64,000 nucleotides of DNA from assembly GCA_002716125.1 (NCBI GenBank), contig PAZH01000011.1, forward strand, positions 57,751 through 121,750. Direction: 5' to 3'. How positions within the stretch are numbered: the stretch's first letter is position 1; each line of letters starts with the position of its first letter. Shown here piece by piece: positions 24,337 to 34,094 of the stretch. The notes under the pieces are model-generated. The model saw nothing but the letters and a program-made list of their open reading frames with translations. It searched no databases and was not told the DNA's origin. A program made the translations under genes and the position numbers. Origin of the DNA: Rhodospirillaceae bacterium. Lineage in GTDB: Bacteria > Pseudomonadota > Alphaproteobacteria > UBA8366.

Positions 24337-25875
24337 TCATAGCGATCCGACCTTCATTCGCCGGCGCTCCACGGAGGAACCGATTCGCATCGATTCACGG
24401 TATTTCGCGACCGTCCGGCGGGCGATATCGATACCGTCCTCGCGAAGGATGTCGACGATCTTGTCGTCCGATAGTATCGACTTTGGCGATTCGTTATCGA
24501 TCAACGCCTTGATCCTAAATCGAACAGCTTCAGCAGAATGCGCGTCGCCGCCTGAAACACTTTGAATGGCGGAGGTAAAGAAATACTTAAGCTCGTAGAG
24601 GCCGCGCGGCGTGGCCATGAATTTATTCGTCGTAACCCGGCTGACAGTGCTTTCGTGCATTTCGATGGCTTCGGCGATATCGCGCAATATGAGCGGTTTC
24701 AAATGCTCGACACCATGACGGAAAAACGCATCCTGTTGCGATACAATCTCACCGGCCACTTTCAGGATGGTTGTCGCTCTTTGATGTAAGGATTTGACAA
24801 GCCAATTGGCGGTCTGGAACCGCTCATTGACGTATTCCTTCTCTTCCTTGCGCCGAAGCCCTTTGCTGATCGTCGCATAATACTCCGTGTTGACCAGCAC
24901 GCGCGGCAACGTTTCCTGATTGAGTTCCAGGAACCAGCCGCCGTCCGGATGCGGTTGCATCAAGATATCGGGCGTCACGCTTTGCACGGCTTCTTCACGG
25001 AAATTACTCGCCGGTTTTGGATCGAGAGCGCGTATTTCGGAGACCATGTCGGCCAAGTCTTCTTCGTCGACCTGGCAAATCTTCAACAACGCCGCTTTGT
25101 CGCGCCGACCGAGCAACTCCAAGTTTTCAATCAACGCTTCCATCGCCGGATCGAGGCGTCCGAGATCGCGGAGCTGCAACGCCAAACATTCCTTCAGTCC
25201 GCGCGCGAAGACACCCGGCGGATCGAATTGCTGAAGCCGTTCCAAGACTGTCTGCACGCGCTCCACCTCGCAACCCAGCAGGTCCGCGACATCGTCGGTT
25301 GTGCCGGAAAGCCAGCCGGACTCGTCCAGCATGTCGATAAGATGAAGGCCAATAATCCGCTCCGCCGGGTCCTTGATGTCGAGCGCCAATTGCTCCGTCA
25401 GATGTTCCCGGAGACTCGGCTCATCGCTCAATGTCGATTCGAAATCGCCCAAGCTTTCGCTAAAATCGCTTCGCCCGCCCGATCCGACCGGCGCGGTCGT
25501 TTCAAACCCGCTGCGCAATTCGTCGGACACGTCGCGCGGATGCTGGTCGTCCCAGACGTTCTCATAATCCATATCGAGCGGTTTGTCGTCCGATGACGGT
25601 AGATCACCGCCGGCCGTCATATCCATCGAATCCGGCCCGTCAAACTCTTCATCGCCCGGCGTCGATGCATTTTCGGCGCTCGGCGCCTCGCCTTGCTCGC
25701 GGCTGCCCGGCTCGCCGTCATCCCGTTCGAGCATCGGGTTTTGACTCAACTCGTCTTCGACGAATTCCGTTAACTCGACATTCGATAGCTGCAGCAGCTT
25801 GATGGCCTGCTGCAGCTGCGGCGTCATTACCAGAGATTGGGTTTGCCTCAGATCGAGACGTTGAGAAATCGCCAT
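24337..25875 (-). CDS. rpoN: RNA polymerase sigma-54 factor RpoN
   Basis: A 512-residue alternative sigma factor that recognises -24/-12 promoters and needs AAA+ activators. Region I starts MAISQRLDLRQTQSLVMTPQ and is Gln/Leu-rich. Region II is acidic and long here (about 50-150). The C-terminal DNA-binding domain ends with the RpoN box ARRTVAKYRE near residue 490. All parts are intact. It follows lptB by 20 bases and precedes hpf by about 145 bases, in the order lptC-lptA-lptB-rpoN-hpf-ptsN that is common in proteobacteria. No clear sigma-54 promoter was found in the window. Confidence 0.96.
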   Translation of the reverse strand: MAISQRLDLRQTQSLVMTPQLQQAIKLLQLSNVELTEFVEDELSQNPMLERDDGEPGSREQGEAPSAENASTPGDEEFDGPDSMDMTAGGDLPSSDDKPLDMDYENVWDDQHPRDVSDELRSGFETTAPVGSGGRSDFSESLGDFESTLSDEPSLREHLTEQLALDIKDPAERIIGLHLIDMLDESGWLSGTTDDVADLLGCEVERVQTVLERLQQFDPPGVFARGLKECLALQLRDLGRLDPAMEALIENLELLGRRDKAALLKICQVDEEDLADMVSEIRALDPKPASNFREEAVQSVTPDILMQPHPDGGWFLELNQETLPRVLVNTEYYATISKGLRRKEEKEYVNERFQTANWLVKSLHQRATTILKVAGEIVSQQDAFFRHGVEHLKPLILRDIAEAIEMHESTVSRVTTNKFMATPRGLYELKYFFTSAIQSVSGGDAHSAEAVRFRIKALIDNESPKSILSDDKIVDILREDGIDIARRTVAKYRESMRIGSSVERRRMKVGSL

Positions 25876-25895
25876 CGTCTAGCCGGTCAACAGCC

Positions 25896-26687
25896 TCAAA
25901 GACTAAACCGGTCGCCGAGATAAACCTCGCGCACGCGTTGACTGCGGACGATTTCGTCCGGCGACCCTTCCATCAAAACCTGCCCATCGTGAAGAATGTA
26001 GGCGCGATCGACGATATCGAGCGTCTCCCGCACGTTGTGATCGGTGATCAGCACGCCGATCCCCCGGTCTTTTAGATGTGTCACAAGTTCGCGGATATCG
26101 CGCACGGCAATTGGGTCGATGCCGGCAAGCGGTTCGTCGAGCAGAATGAAATGCGGCTGAGACGCCAAAGCACGCGCAATTTCGACGCGCCGACGTTCCC
26201 CGCCCGAGAGCGTAATCGTCGATGTACGTCGCAGATGCGAGATCGAGAATTCGGCGAGCAGGTCTTCGAGAATGGCTTCGCGGGCTTGACGGTCGGGCTC
26301 AATCATTTCCAGCACCGCCCGAATATTCTGGTCGACGGTGAGCCCTCTGAAGATCGACGGTTCCTGCGGCAAATATCCGACCCCAAGACGCGAACGCCGA
26401 TACATCGGCAGGTTCGTCACATCTTGGCCGTCCAAAACAATCTCTCCGTAATCGGCCGCAATCAACCCGGTAATGATATAAAAACAGGTTGTCTTCCCGG
26501 CACCGTTCGGCCCGAGCAATCCGACCACTTCGCCACGCTGCACATCCAGGCTGACGTTCCGCAAGACAGGGCGTTTGCGGTATTGCTTGCCGAGATTTCG
26601 CGCTGACAGACCCGGCGTCCCTGCGATTAAACGGGGTCCGTCGCCGGGTTCGGCCGGTCCAATATGTGGTTCGTTCTCTCGCGCCAT
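25896..26687 (-). CDS. lptB: LPS export ABC transporter ATP-binding protein LptB
   Basis: A 263-residue ATPase that drives LPS extraction from the inner membrane with LptFG and LptC. The Walker [10 protein letters not shown] is at 59-67, the Q-loop is in [12 protein letters not shown], the ABC signature is [15 protein letters not shown], and Walker B with the catalytic Glu is [12 protein letters not shown]. The terminal His of the switch is in LITDHNV. An N-terminal extension of about 28 residues, rich in Pro and Gly, is longer than in E. coli. LptF and LptG are not in this window. It lies 53 bases after lptA. Confidence 0.95.
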   Translation of the reverse strand: MARENEPHIGPAEPGDGPRLIAGTPGLSARNLGKQYRKRPVLRNVSLDVQRGEVVGLLGPNGAGKTTCFYIITGLIAADYGEIVLDGQDVTNLPMYRRSRLGVGYLPQEPSIFRGLTVDQNIRAVLEMIEPDRQAREAILEDLLAEFSISHLRRTSTITLSGGERRRVEIARALASQPHFILLDEPLAGIDPIAVRDIRELVTHLKDRGIGVLITDHNVRETLDIVDRAYILHDGQVLMEGSPDEIVRSQRVREVYLGDRFSL

Positions 26688-26740
26688 AGAAAGGTCGCTA
26701 TCCTTTATTGTTATTCTGTTTCGCCGATGATTGCGCCCGA

Positions 26741-27538
26741 TCAGCGTGTTTGATTGTTCGGGCGGATCAGACCGCGAACCCGGCCCTTACCGCCGATCAA
26801 TCTGCTGATACCTGTATTCAAATTGACTTCGGCCTCATTTCCATTCAATTGGGTTTTACCCCGGGTAATCTTAACATTTTCTTGCAATTTCACGATACCG
26901 GTCCGGACATTATACACACCTTTTTCCGCGCGTACGATCTCGGTTGGCGTCGAAATGTGAACATTCCCCCACACGTTTACTTGATGAATTTCTTGCTTTC
27001 CGCGCCGGTCCGTCCCAATAAGCGCCAGTAGAATATCTGCCTTAAGCCTTTGATCTTCTTTTGTAATCGTTGCATCGCCCCGGGCGACGAATTGCTGTTT
27101 CGCTTCCCAATACTCGAGTTGATCACGGGCTGTTATAAACCCTTGATTCGATTCGATCCGCAAATTGCCGCCGACCAAGACAAAATTCTGGTCGTCAATT
27201 TTATATTCCCCGCGATCACCATAAACTTTTTCGTTCTTCGAAATGATCTGAACATTGCCATCCGCGACGACCCGATGGAATTGATTCCCACCGCCATCGG
27301 GCCCTTCGCGGTAATGCGCAACCAGCGTATCCGCCCGCAACTCAACACCGCTCCGGATTGCGCGCGCATTCCCGGTCGCAACCACTTTATTTTCATCCCG
27401 GAACCAGACCAGTCCCTCTTCCGCAGTCAAATCGAGCGGATCATCGCCTCCTTGAAGGAGCGACTGCGCACTAGAAGCCGTGACGCCGCCGATGAGCGCC
27501 GCACAGAAAAGCAAATGCCAACGCAGGACCGTTCTCAC
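26741..27538 (-). CDS. lptA: LPS transport periplasmic protein LptA
   Basis: A 265-residue exported protein that forms the periplasmic bridge for LPS. A signal peptide (about 1-24, with [18 protein letters not shown]) precedes the OstA-like beta-jellyroll. Repeated V-A-D-G-N-V / A-R-G-D-A-T type strands ([18 protein letters not shown]) and the late [13 protein letters not shown] are family marks. The ATG overlaps the lptC stop by four bases, so the two are coupled. It is longer than E. coli LptA, as in other alphaproteobacteria. Confidence 0.9.
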   Translation of the reverse strand: MRTVLRWHLLFCAALIGGVTASSAQSLLQGGDDPLDLTAEEGLVWFRDENKVVATGNARAIRSGVELRADTLVAHYREGPDGGGNQFHRVVADGNVQIISKNEKVYGDRGEYKIDDQNFVLVGGNLRIESNQGFITARDQLEYWEAKQQFVARGDATITKEDQRLKADILLALIGTDRRGKQEIHQVNVWGNVHISTPTEIVRAEKGVYNVRTGIVKLQENVKITRGKTQLNGNEAEVNLNTGISRLIGGKGRVRGLIRPNNQTR

Positions 27539-28221
27539 TTTTTCTCGGTTCCCTTCTGAAGGTCGGTCGGGTTGTTCAACAAGATTACTTGGCTCTTCCC
27601 GTGAAACTCCACTTTCTCGCCGCGATTCCGAATCGTGAAACCTTCGGCTTGCAGATGTCCAAACGGTCCCTGTCCATGAACCGGCTCCGTACCGATCGCA
27701 TCGCCGGCACGTAGGTCGAGAACCGCACTCGTCGTCCGGAATTCGTAACCTTTATCGTGAAACAAATTTACGGTTCCCGCGAGTTCGAGAAATTGCGTTG
27801 CCCGATTGTAATTGCCGAGCTCCGCCGTGACGGCAATCCAAGATCCGTCTTCCATAAGGATATCAGCTTTCGGCTGGAGAAGCTCGATAATCGGCGATTG
27901 GGGGTCGGCCTGTTCCGCCGCTTCCGCCGTCACAAAAAAGGGGCGTTTCGATTTATCGACACCGGTATAACGGGCTTGTTCCATTCTCAGGTTTTCCGCG
28001 GCGCTCTTATCTATCTTCCCGTCGAACCCGATTTCAAAGAGCCCGTCCTGCTCTTTAAGCTGCGGCCAAATCACGACCACCAACAACAATGCCGTGGCGA
28101 CCGTCGGCAAGATCACTTTCATTAAACCAACGAATTGGCCGTAGAAACGGCTCGCCCGCTGCGTTCGGCGCGCGGTGAGACCAACCCTGCGACGCTCCGA
28201 CGCTTCGGCGGCCATATTCAT
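27535..28221 (-). CDS. lptC: LPS export protein LptC
   Basis: A 228-residue bitopic inner-membrane protein that passes LPS from LptBFG to LptA. After a basic N-terminus (ERRRVGLTARRTQRASRF) there is one transmembrane helix, VILPTVATALLLVVVIWP (about 35-52). The periplasmic part is a jellyroll with NYNRATQFLELAGTVNLFHD and a terminal HGKSQVILLN strand. Its start is four bases after the kdsD stop and its stop overlaps lptA, so kdsD-lptC-lptA are one translational unit. Confidence 0.9.
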   Translation of the reverse strand: MNMAAEASERRRVGLTARRTQRASRFYGQFVGLMKVILPTVATALLLVVVIWPQLKEQDGLFEIGFDGKIDKSAAENLRMEQARYTGVDKSKRPFFVTAEAAEQADPQSPIIELLQPKADILMEDGSWIAVTAELGNYNRATQFLELAGTVNLFHDKGYEFRTTSAVLDLRAGDAIGTEPVHGQGPFGHLQAEGFTIRNRGEKVEFHGKSQVILLNNPTDLQKGTEKK

Positions 28222-28225
28222 TCGC

Positions 28226-29233
28226 TCAGGTAATCCCAGCCTTCAGTAAATCGTGGATATGAAGCACGCCAAGCGGCTTGCGGGATCCTTCCGCCATCAC
28301 AAAAAGGTTCGTGATCTTCCGCTCATTCATCAAGGCGACAGCCTCCGCCGCAAGGGCTTGCGGCTTGATCGACTGCGGCGACTGCGTCATCACGTCTGAG
28401 GCCGAACGCGAAAGAAGATTCTCGACCAACGTACGTCTTAAATCGCCATCGGTGATAATACCGAGCAGGTCCCCGGAATGGTCAATCACGCCGACACAAC
28501 CGAATCGCTTCTCTGACATCACAGGGATGACGTCGTGCATGGCGATATCGGCTTCGACGAGCGGCACCGCATCGTCTTCATGCATGAGATCCGAAACACG
28601 AAGCAGGCTGCTGCCGAGTTTACCGCCTGGGTGAAGGACCCGGAAGTCTTGGGCGGAAAACCCTTTGCGTTCCAGCAATGCAACCGCAAGCGCATCGCCG
28701 AGCGCCAGCGACATTGTCGTCGACGTCGTCGGCGCAAGACCCATGGGACAGGCTTCGGGAACCGCCGGTAATAACAGCACCGCGTCTGCCAGTTCCGTCA
28801 GCGTACTGCCGGCTTTTGAGGTGATGACGATAAGTGGGATCGAATAACGGCGCGTATACTCGGCCAAGTCTTGGAGTTCCGGGGTCTCGCCCGAGTTCGA
28901 AAGTGCCAAAACGGCATCGTCTTCGGTAATCATGCCAAGATCGCCGTGGCTGGCTTCACCAGGATGGACATAATGTGCGGGCGAACCGGTCGAAGCGAGG
29001 GTCGCGGCGATCTTACGCGCGATATGTCCGCTCTTCCCCATACCCGTAACAATCACCCGGCCGGTAACCCCGGACAGCATGCCCAAAGCCGCCAGGAAAT
29101 TGTCGTCCAGCGCGTCCGCAAGGGCTGAGATGCCTTCAGATTCGAGACGGAAGACCCGACGGGCCGCTTCCAGGTCGGCGGCCCCGCCACCAAGCGTTTC
29201 ATCTTTCACTGGCGGGTTCTTCGGTGCTGTCAT
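28226..29233 (-). CDS. kdsD: Arabinose-5-phosphate isomerase (KdsD/KpsF/GutQ family)
   Basis: A 335-residue enzyme that converts ribulose 5-phosphate to arabinose 5-phosphate for Kdo synthesis. The N-terminal SIS domain (about 40-180) contains VTGMGKSGHIARKIAATLAS and HPGEASHGDLGMI, with the catalytic His. Two CBS domains follow (about 205-330). The start ATG at 29233 (MTAPKNPPVKDE) fits the family better than the in-frame codon at 29305. It leads the kdsD-lptCAB-rpoN series, so Kdo precursor and LPS export are made together. RNase D is the next gene upstream, about 135 bases away. Confidence 0.93.
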   Translation of the reverse strand: MTAPKNPPVKDETLGGGAADLEAARRVFRLESEGISALADALDDNFLAALGMLSGVTGRVIVTGMGKSGHIARKIAATLASTGSPAHYVHPGEASHGDLGMITEDDAVLALSNSGETPELQDLAEYTRRYSIPLIVITSKAGSTLTELADAVLLLPAVPEACPMGLAPTTSTTMSLALGDALAVALLERKGFSAQDFRVLHPGGKLGSSLLRVSDLMHEDDAVPLVEADIAMHDVIPVMSEKRFGCVGVIDHSGDLLGIITDGDLRRTLVENLLSRSASDVMTQSPQSIKPQALAAEAVALMNERKITNLFVMAEGSRKPLGVLHIHDLLKAGIT

Positions 29234-29369
29234 TTTGAATTCAAATCCTCGCCGTTCCTGCCCCGAATCGCGTCGCAAAAATCGGTGCGAGTGCGGAAAA
29301 TTCATGCAGGATGATTATGCCGGTGCGGCCTTTGCCGGTCAATGAATGCGCTCGCATAAACAGTGGGTA

Positions 29370-29984
29370 TCAAGAGTGCGCGAAAATATCTTCGTCTTCA
29401 AAGCCGGCGATATCCATCGCCGCCCGGACCGGCAGGAATTCATAGGCTGCTTGCGCAATATGCGTGCGCCCTTCGCGTTCCAGTCTGGCGTCCAGCGCGT
29501 CCTTCAACCGATGGAGATACAAGACGTCGTTCGCGGCGTATTCGAGTTGCGCTTCCGTCAATTCCGGCGCCCCCCAATCGGAGGATTGTTGCTCCTTCGA
29601 AAGATCAACTCCGAGGAGCTCACGGCACAATTCGCGAAGCCCGTGCCGATCCGTATAAGTTCGCGTAAGACGCGACGCGATCTTCGTGCAATACACCGGA
29701 CGACAGTCCGTTCCCAAGTAATGGTTCAAGGCCGCAACATCGAACCGGGCGAAATGAAACAATTTGAGCACCGATTGATCGTTCACCAATCGGCTCAAAT
29801 TCGGCGCAGCATAGTCAGGCGTCGGGAAATGCACGATGTGACACACACCGTCGCCAGCGGAGAGCTGCACGACGCACAACCGATCACGCAGCGTATTTAA
29901 ACCGAGCGTTTCGGTATCGATTGCGACGGACGCGTCAAAGTCCAGTCCGTCGGGCAAATCACCCTTATGCAGTTCTACTACCAA
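29370..29984 (-). CDS. rnd: Ribonuclease D (short alphaproteobacterial form), TTG start
   Basis: A 204-residue 3'-to-5' exoribonuclease of the DEDD family that trims tRNA precursors. The exonuclease motifs are seen as SVAIDTETLGLN (Asp/Glu), FHFARFDVAALN (Asp) and YAANDVLYLHRL (Asp and Tyr). No HRDC domain is present, as is normal for this class. The start is inferred as TTG at 29984, because AGAGGA lies six bases before it and homologues begin about two residues later. Translation further upstream would run through the tRNA-Leu gene. It lies 38 bases after that tRNA on the same strand. Confidence 0.88.
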   Translation of the reverse strand: MVVELHKGDLPDGLDFDASVAIDTETLGLNTLRDRLCVVQLSAGDGVCHIVHFPTPDYAAPNLSRLVNDQSVLKLFHFARFDVAALNHYLGTDCRPVYCTKIASRLTRTYTDRHGLRELCRELLGVDLSKEQQSSDWGAPELTEAQLEYAANDVLYLHRLKDALDARLEREGRTHIAQAAYEFLPVRAAMDIAGFEDEDIFAHS

Positions 29985-30022
29985 AGAGAAATCCTCTTTC
30001 GGCCGGGTCGAGCGCCCCGCAA

Positions 30023-30109
30023 TGGTGCCCAGGAGAAGACTCGAACTTCCACGGGGTTGCCCCCACAGGTACCTGAAACCTGCGCGTCTACCAATTCCGC
30101 CACCTGGGC
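30023..30109 (-). tRNA. tRNA-Leu (anticodon CAG)
   Basis: An 87-base cloverleaf including an encoded CCA. The acceptor stem pairs GCCCAGG (5', ending at 30109) with CCTGGGC (30027-30033 on the other strand), discriminator A. The D-arm reads GGCGGAATTGGTAGACGC. The anticodon stem CAGGT/ACCTG closes a TTCAGGT loop, giving anticodon CAG. A long class II variable arm (GGGGGCAACCCC) and the T-arm GTTCGAGTC follow, as expected for tRNA-Leu reading CUG. It lies just upstream of rnd on the same strand. Confidence 0.96.
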
Positions 30110-30280
30110 GCTCGAGCGGAATTTCGACACTGCGAGTCGCTTTGTCAACAAGCGAATGAGCTTTCACCCCCTGAATTTACACTGGTTTTTCGCTTTAGGC
30201 GATTTTATATCTTGGTTTCTTCCAAGGAATATTCGCTGCGGGCACAGTGTCGGCGGCGCAAATTGGGGAGTGATCTGAGC

Positions 30281-31270
30281 ATGCCCTTGGTAACGGTTTT
30301 CGGTGGCTCGGGCGGCATTGGCCGACAAGTCGTAAAGCTACTTGCGCAACGCGGCGATCAAGTCCGTGTCGCCGTCCGCGATCCACAAGCGGCCTTGTTC
30401 CTCAAGCCGATGGGCGATGTCGGGCAGATAACGCCTGTTCAATCGAATATCTGCAATATGGAATCCGTGAAGTCGGCGGTCGCCGGCGCGGATCAGGTCG
30501 TCAACTTGGTGGGCATTCTGACTGAAAGCGGACCGCAGCAATTTTCCGCGGTGCAAACCCGCGGCGCGGACAATGTCGCGACCGCCGCCGCTGCCGCAGG
30601 TGTCCAATCGCTGGTCCATCTCTCGGCTATCGGCGCTTCCCGAACCTCGCCTTCCGCGTATGCGCGCAGCAAGGCCGCCGGTGAAGAGGCCGTCCTAGAG
30701 GCATTTCCCAATGCGAGCATTCTGCGGCCAAGCGTGGTCTTCGGCCCACACGATCAGTTCTTCAATCGGTTCGCCGCCTTGGCGCAATTTCCGATGCCGC
30801 TCCCGGTTTTCGGTTGTGGCTTTCCGAAGATGACAATGGACGGCCTAAAGATATACGGCGATGGCGGGACGCGTTTTCAGCCTGTATACGTCGGCGATGT
30901 GGCGCAATCGATTGTCACCTGCCTGGAAAACGCAGAGACCAACGGCAAGACGTATGAGCTGGGCGGACCGCAGGTATATAGTTTTTGCGAATTGATGGAG
31001 CTTGTCCTGCAGGAGACCCGTCGGTGGCGTCCGCTGATTCCTGTTCCCTTCGGCATCGCGGCGGTCATGGGCTTCTTTATGGGCTTCCTGCCGAAACCCC
31101 TTTTGACGCTGGATCAGGTCCGGCAGCTCGCGATCGACAATGTCGTCAACGACGGCAGTATGACCTTGGACGATCTTGGTATCGATCCGACCGCGGCGGA
31201 GGTCGTCCTGCCGGAAATGCTGGAGTATTATCGGCGCGGTGGTCCCTACGCCAAGATCCAGCCCGTTTAG
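30281..31270 (+). CDS. NAD(P)-dependent epimerase/SDR, complex I NDUFA9-like
   Basis: A 329-residue atypical SDR. The dinucleotide loop is VTVFGGSGGIGRQVV (about 5-19), with NLVGILTESG and a modified YARSK (Tyr-x-x-x-Lys as YARSK at about 126-130). VFGPHDQFFNRFAALAQ and the late DQVRQLAIDNVV are typical of the mitochondrial NDUFA9 (39 kDa complex I subunit) homologues in alphaproteobacteria. In mitochondria NDUFA9 binds NADPH and helps complex I assembly; a similar role here is inferred only. ATG at 30281 follows GGGAG. It is convergent with uppP, one base between stops. Confidence 0.88.
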   Translation: MPLVTVFGGSGGIGRQVVKLLAQRGDQVRVAVRDPQAALFLKPMGDVGQITPVQSNICNMESVKSAVAGADQVVNLVGILTESGPQQFSAVQTRGADNVATAAAAAGVQSLVHLSAIGASRTSPSAYARSKAAGEEAVLEAFPNASILRPSVVFGPHDQFFNRFAALAQFPMPLPVFGCGFPKMTMDGLKIYGDGGTRFQPVYVGDVAQSIVTCLENAETNGKTYELGGPQVYSFCELMELVLQETRRWRPLIPVPFGIAAVMGFFMGFLPKPLLTLDQVRQLAIDNVVNDGSMTLDDLGIDPTAAEVVLPEMLEYYRRGGPYAKIQPV

Positions 31271-31271
31271 G

Positions 31272-32069
31272 CTACGCGTAAATCCAGTAAAGCAGCGCAC
31301 CGCCCAACAGAAGTCGATAGATCACGAAGGGCGTGAAACCGGCGCGGCTCAGCCAGTGCATCATCACGGCAATCGATATAAGACCGGCGACAAACGACAA
31401 GCCGATGGCCAGCAAGACATCTTGGCCAAGCTGAATATCGGCGCTCTCGCGCAGCTCCAGGCCTCCGAGCACACCGGCTCCCAGAATTGTGGGAATGGAC
31501 AGTAAAAGTGAGAATCGCGCCGCCTCGGCACGTTCCAAACCGAGGAACCGGCCGGCCGTCATGGTGATCCCTGACCGGCTTGTCCCCGGTATGAGTGCCA
31601 GGACTTGCGCCACACCAATGAAAAGCGCATTCCAAAGGCTTAGATGTTCGACGCGACGCACCGTCATGCCCACATGATCGGAAATCCAAAGTAAAATGCC
31701 GAACCCAATCGTCGCCCAGGCGATAATCTCGATATCGCGAAGATAGACTGTGATGTAATCGCGGCCGAAAAACCCTACAATGACGACCGGAATCGTCGCC
31801 ACCAAGATATACCCCGCCAAACGCGCGCCGGGTCCGCCCCGTCCGATCGCCAGGCGCGCGGTGCCGACGGAAATCGTCCAAAGATCGCGCCAGAAATAGA
31901 TCATCACGGCCGCCAATGTGCCCACATGGACGGCGACGTCGATCAGCAAACCCTGATCCGGCCACTCCAGTACTTTCGACGTCAGAACGAGGTGTCCCGA
32001 AGAGCTGATCGGAAGAAACTCGGTAATGCCCTGCACGATGGCGAGAACCAAAATATGGTATAGCGCCAA
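31272..32069 (-). CDS. uppP: Undecaprenyl-diphosphatase UppP (BacA)
   Basis: A 265-residue membrane enzyme that dephosphorylates undecaprenyl diphosphate to recycle the lipid carrier for peptidoglycan and other surface polymers. The two inverted catalytic motifs are present: GITEFLPISSSGHL at the start and ALIPGTSRSG near residue 165, with about eight helices. No ATG fits. A TTG at 32069 is preferred because GAGGGG lies about seven bases upstream; a TTG at 32075 directly abuts that element. Bacitracin resistance is a known side effect of the family. The gene is convergent with the NDUFA9-like gene. Confidence 0.93.
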   Translation of the reverse strand: MALYHILVLAIVQGITEFLPISSSGHLVLTSKVLEWPDQGLLIDVAVHVGTLAAVMIYFWRDLWTISVGTARLAIGRGGPGARLAGYILVATIPVVIVGFFGRDYITVYLRDIEIIAWATIGFGILLWISDHVGMTVRRVEHLSLWNALFIGVAQVLALIPGTSRSGITMTAGRFLGLERAEAARFSLLLSIPTILGAGVLGGLELRESADIQLGQDVLLAIGLSFVAGLISIAVMMHWLSRAGFTPFVIYRLLLGGALLYWIYA

Positions 32070-32214
32070 AACCAACCCCTCAAGATATTGTCATCCACCC
32101 ATGAGGCCGCTTATAGCATTTCGCGATTCGGATTACACCCGCAATGTTTTTCCATCGTCTTGCAGCGCGCACTCGGACGTTGCGCCCTTCGCGTCAAAGT
32201 CTACAATCCCAATA

Positions 32215-32883
32215 ATGCGAACCGTCTACCATCTCTGGCTTTCTCCCTTTTGCCGCAAGGTCCGAATCGTGCTGGCGGAAAAGGGGCTTGAGTTCGACAT
32301 GCAGGTCGAAAAACTGTGGGAACGGCGGGAAGAATTTCTGGCCCTGAATCCGGCGGGCGATCTGCCCGTGCTGATCGAAGAGGACGGTCTTATCCTGTCC
32401 GATGCGACAGCCATTGCGGAGTATTTGGATGAGGCCCATCCCGACCCGCCGTTATTGGGCCGCAGCGCTCCGATCCGCGCGGAAGTTCGCCGGTTGGCGG
32501 CTTGGTTCGATCTTAAGTTCGAACGCGAGGTGACGCGAAATCTCGTCGACGAGAAAATTATGAAACGGTTCCTTGGATTGGGCGAACCGAACAGCCAGGC
32601 CATTCGGGCCGGCAGCGCAAATATTCACACGCATCTCGACTACATTGCGTATCTTACGGAAGAGCGACGCTGGCTGGCCGGGAACGATTTTTCGCTGGCC
32701 GACATCTCTGCGGCAGCGCATTTGTCCTGCGTTGATTATTTGGGCGACGTGCCTTGGGGCGATCATGAGCTTGCAAAAGAATGGTACGCGCGTGTTAAAT
32801 CTCGCCCGAGCTTTCGCGCGCTTCTTGGCGACCATATCCCCGGCTGCCCGCCACCGCGCCACTATGCCGATCTCGATTTCTAA
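32215..32883 (+). CDS. Glutathione S-transferase family protein
   Basis: A 222-residue GST. The thioredoxin-like domain starts VYHLWLSPFCRKVRIVLAEK, with Ser-Pro-Phe-Cys at the catalytic turn, a cysteine motif typical of omega-like or maleylacetoacetate-type members. NPAGDLPVLIEEDG and SDATAIAEYLDE complete the glutathione site. The helical domain (about 90-222) includes GNDFSLADISAAAHL. The reaction is unknown. The first LLM gene begins 18 bases after the stop on the same strand. Confidence 0.9.
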   Translation: MRTVYHLWLSPFCRKVRIVLAEKGLEFDMQVEKLWERREEFLALNPAGDLPVLIEEDGLILSDATAIAEYLDEAHPDPPLLGRSAPIRAEVRRLAAWFDLKFEREVTRNLVDEKIMKRFLGLGEPNSQAIRAGSANIHTHLDYIAYLTEERRWLAGNDFSLADISAAAHLSCVDYLGDVPWGDHELAKEWYARVKSRPSFRALLGDHIPGCPPPRHYADLDF

Positions 32884-32901
32884 CGCAGTTGCATTATCCG
32901 T

Positions 32902-34077
32902 ATGACGGATGGACGCCCTGCGCACGGAATTCCGGTGGCGCCGAACCACAAAGCCGATCGCGGCACCTCCGCCTTGGACCTCGCAACATCTCAGCCCTTG
33001 ATGCTGGGTCTCTTCCTGCCAATCCAAAACGGTGGATGGACACCGTCGAAAGCACCGAGAGGTACCGATTGGCAATTCGATTACAATGCCGCGCTGACTG
33101 TCCGTGCCGAGGAACTCGGTTTTGATTTGGTCTTCGGCCTAGCGCAGTGGCTTGGCGCAGAAGGCCACGGCGGCGAAACCGCCTATCGCAAAAATTCTTT
33201 GGACCCGATGCTGGTGACCGCGGGAACGGCAGCGCTTACGCGCAGAATCATCCTCATCTCGACCGTACACGTCCTATACGACTGGCATCCGCTCCACCTC
33301 GCGAAGATGGGCGCGACGCTCGACCACATGACCGGCGGCCGGTGGGGATTGAATGTCGTGACCGGATTTCGTCCGCATGAGATGGAGATGTTCGGCCTGG
33401 AAAGCGTTCCGCGGGACCAACGTTACATCATGGCCGCCGAATTCACGGAAATGCTGAACATGCTGTGGCGGTCGGAAGAAAACCTCACCTATGACGGCGC
33501 CCATTGATCCCTCCGGGACGCTTATGTATCGCCAAAACCCCTTAACGGCCGTCCGATCATGGTGAGCGCCGGCAGTTCCGAGGCGGGTCTCGATTATGCC
33601 TGCCGCTATGCCGATCTTTTTTTTATCACCAGTCCTGGGGGCGCCGATATTGCCGACGCCTTAGAGAGCCTACCTCCGCATACAGCGCGAATCCGGGCGT
33701 TGGCGGAAGCGCAGGGACGCCAGATCAAGACCGTCATCAACCCGCACGTGATCTGCCGAGAGACCGAGAAAGAAGTTGCCGAAGTTTGCCGCGCAATCGT
33801 CGAAGCGGAAGACGCCGGGGCCGTCGACGGATTGATGGGCACGCAAAAGCGCGGCGACCAATCTTCCTGGCGCGGTCACCAGCGCAATCAAAGAATTATT
33901 GGCGGCAACGTACATGTCTTCGGGACGCCGGAGCAGGTCGTCGATCAGTTTATTCAATTGAAAGACGCCGGATGCGACGGCATGCAAATTAATTTCTTCG
34001 ATTTCGCGCCGGATTTGGAATTCTTCGGCGAACGCGTTATGCCGTTACTGACGCAAGCGGGCTTGCGTTACGCTTAG
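32902..34077 (+). pseudogene. LLM flavin-dependent monooxygenase interrupted by an in-frame TGA
   Basis: A 391-codon frame for a luciferase-like monooxygenase of the SfnG/RutA-like group, broken only by TGA at 33505-33507. The first 201 codons include LGLFLPIQNGGW, a TGGRWGLNVVTGFRPHEM loop and NMLWRSEENLTYDG. The frame continues without a shift after the stop with SLRDAYVSPKPLNGRPIMVSA and ends at TAG 34075-34077. Homologous LLM proteins have an aromatic residue, usually Trp, at the stop position, so TGG to TGA is the simplest reading. Either the gene is dead, or a truncated 201-residue protein, readthrough or a base error explains it. The next LLM gene overlaps its end at the TAGTG. Confidence 0.8.
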
Positions 34078-34094
34078 TGAAAGGTCGAATTGAA

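Noticed and set aside
29985..30167. Upstream extension of RNase D
   Set aside because: This reads through the tRNA-Leu gene; the peptide GGGIGRRAGFRYLWG is the translated tRNA and is not part of the enzyme.
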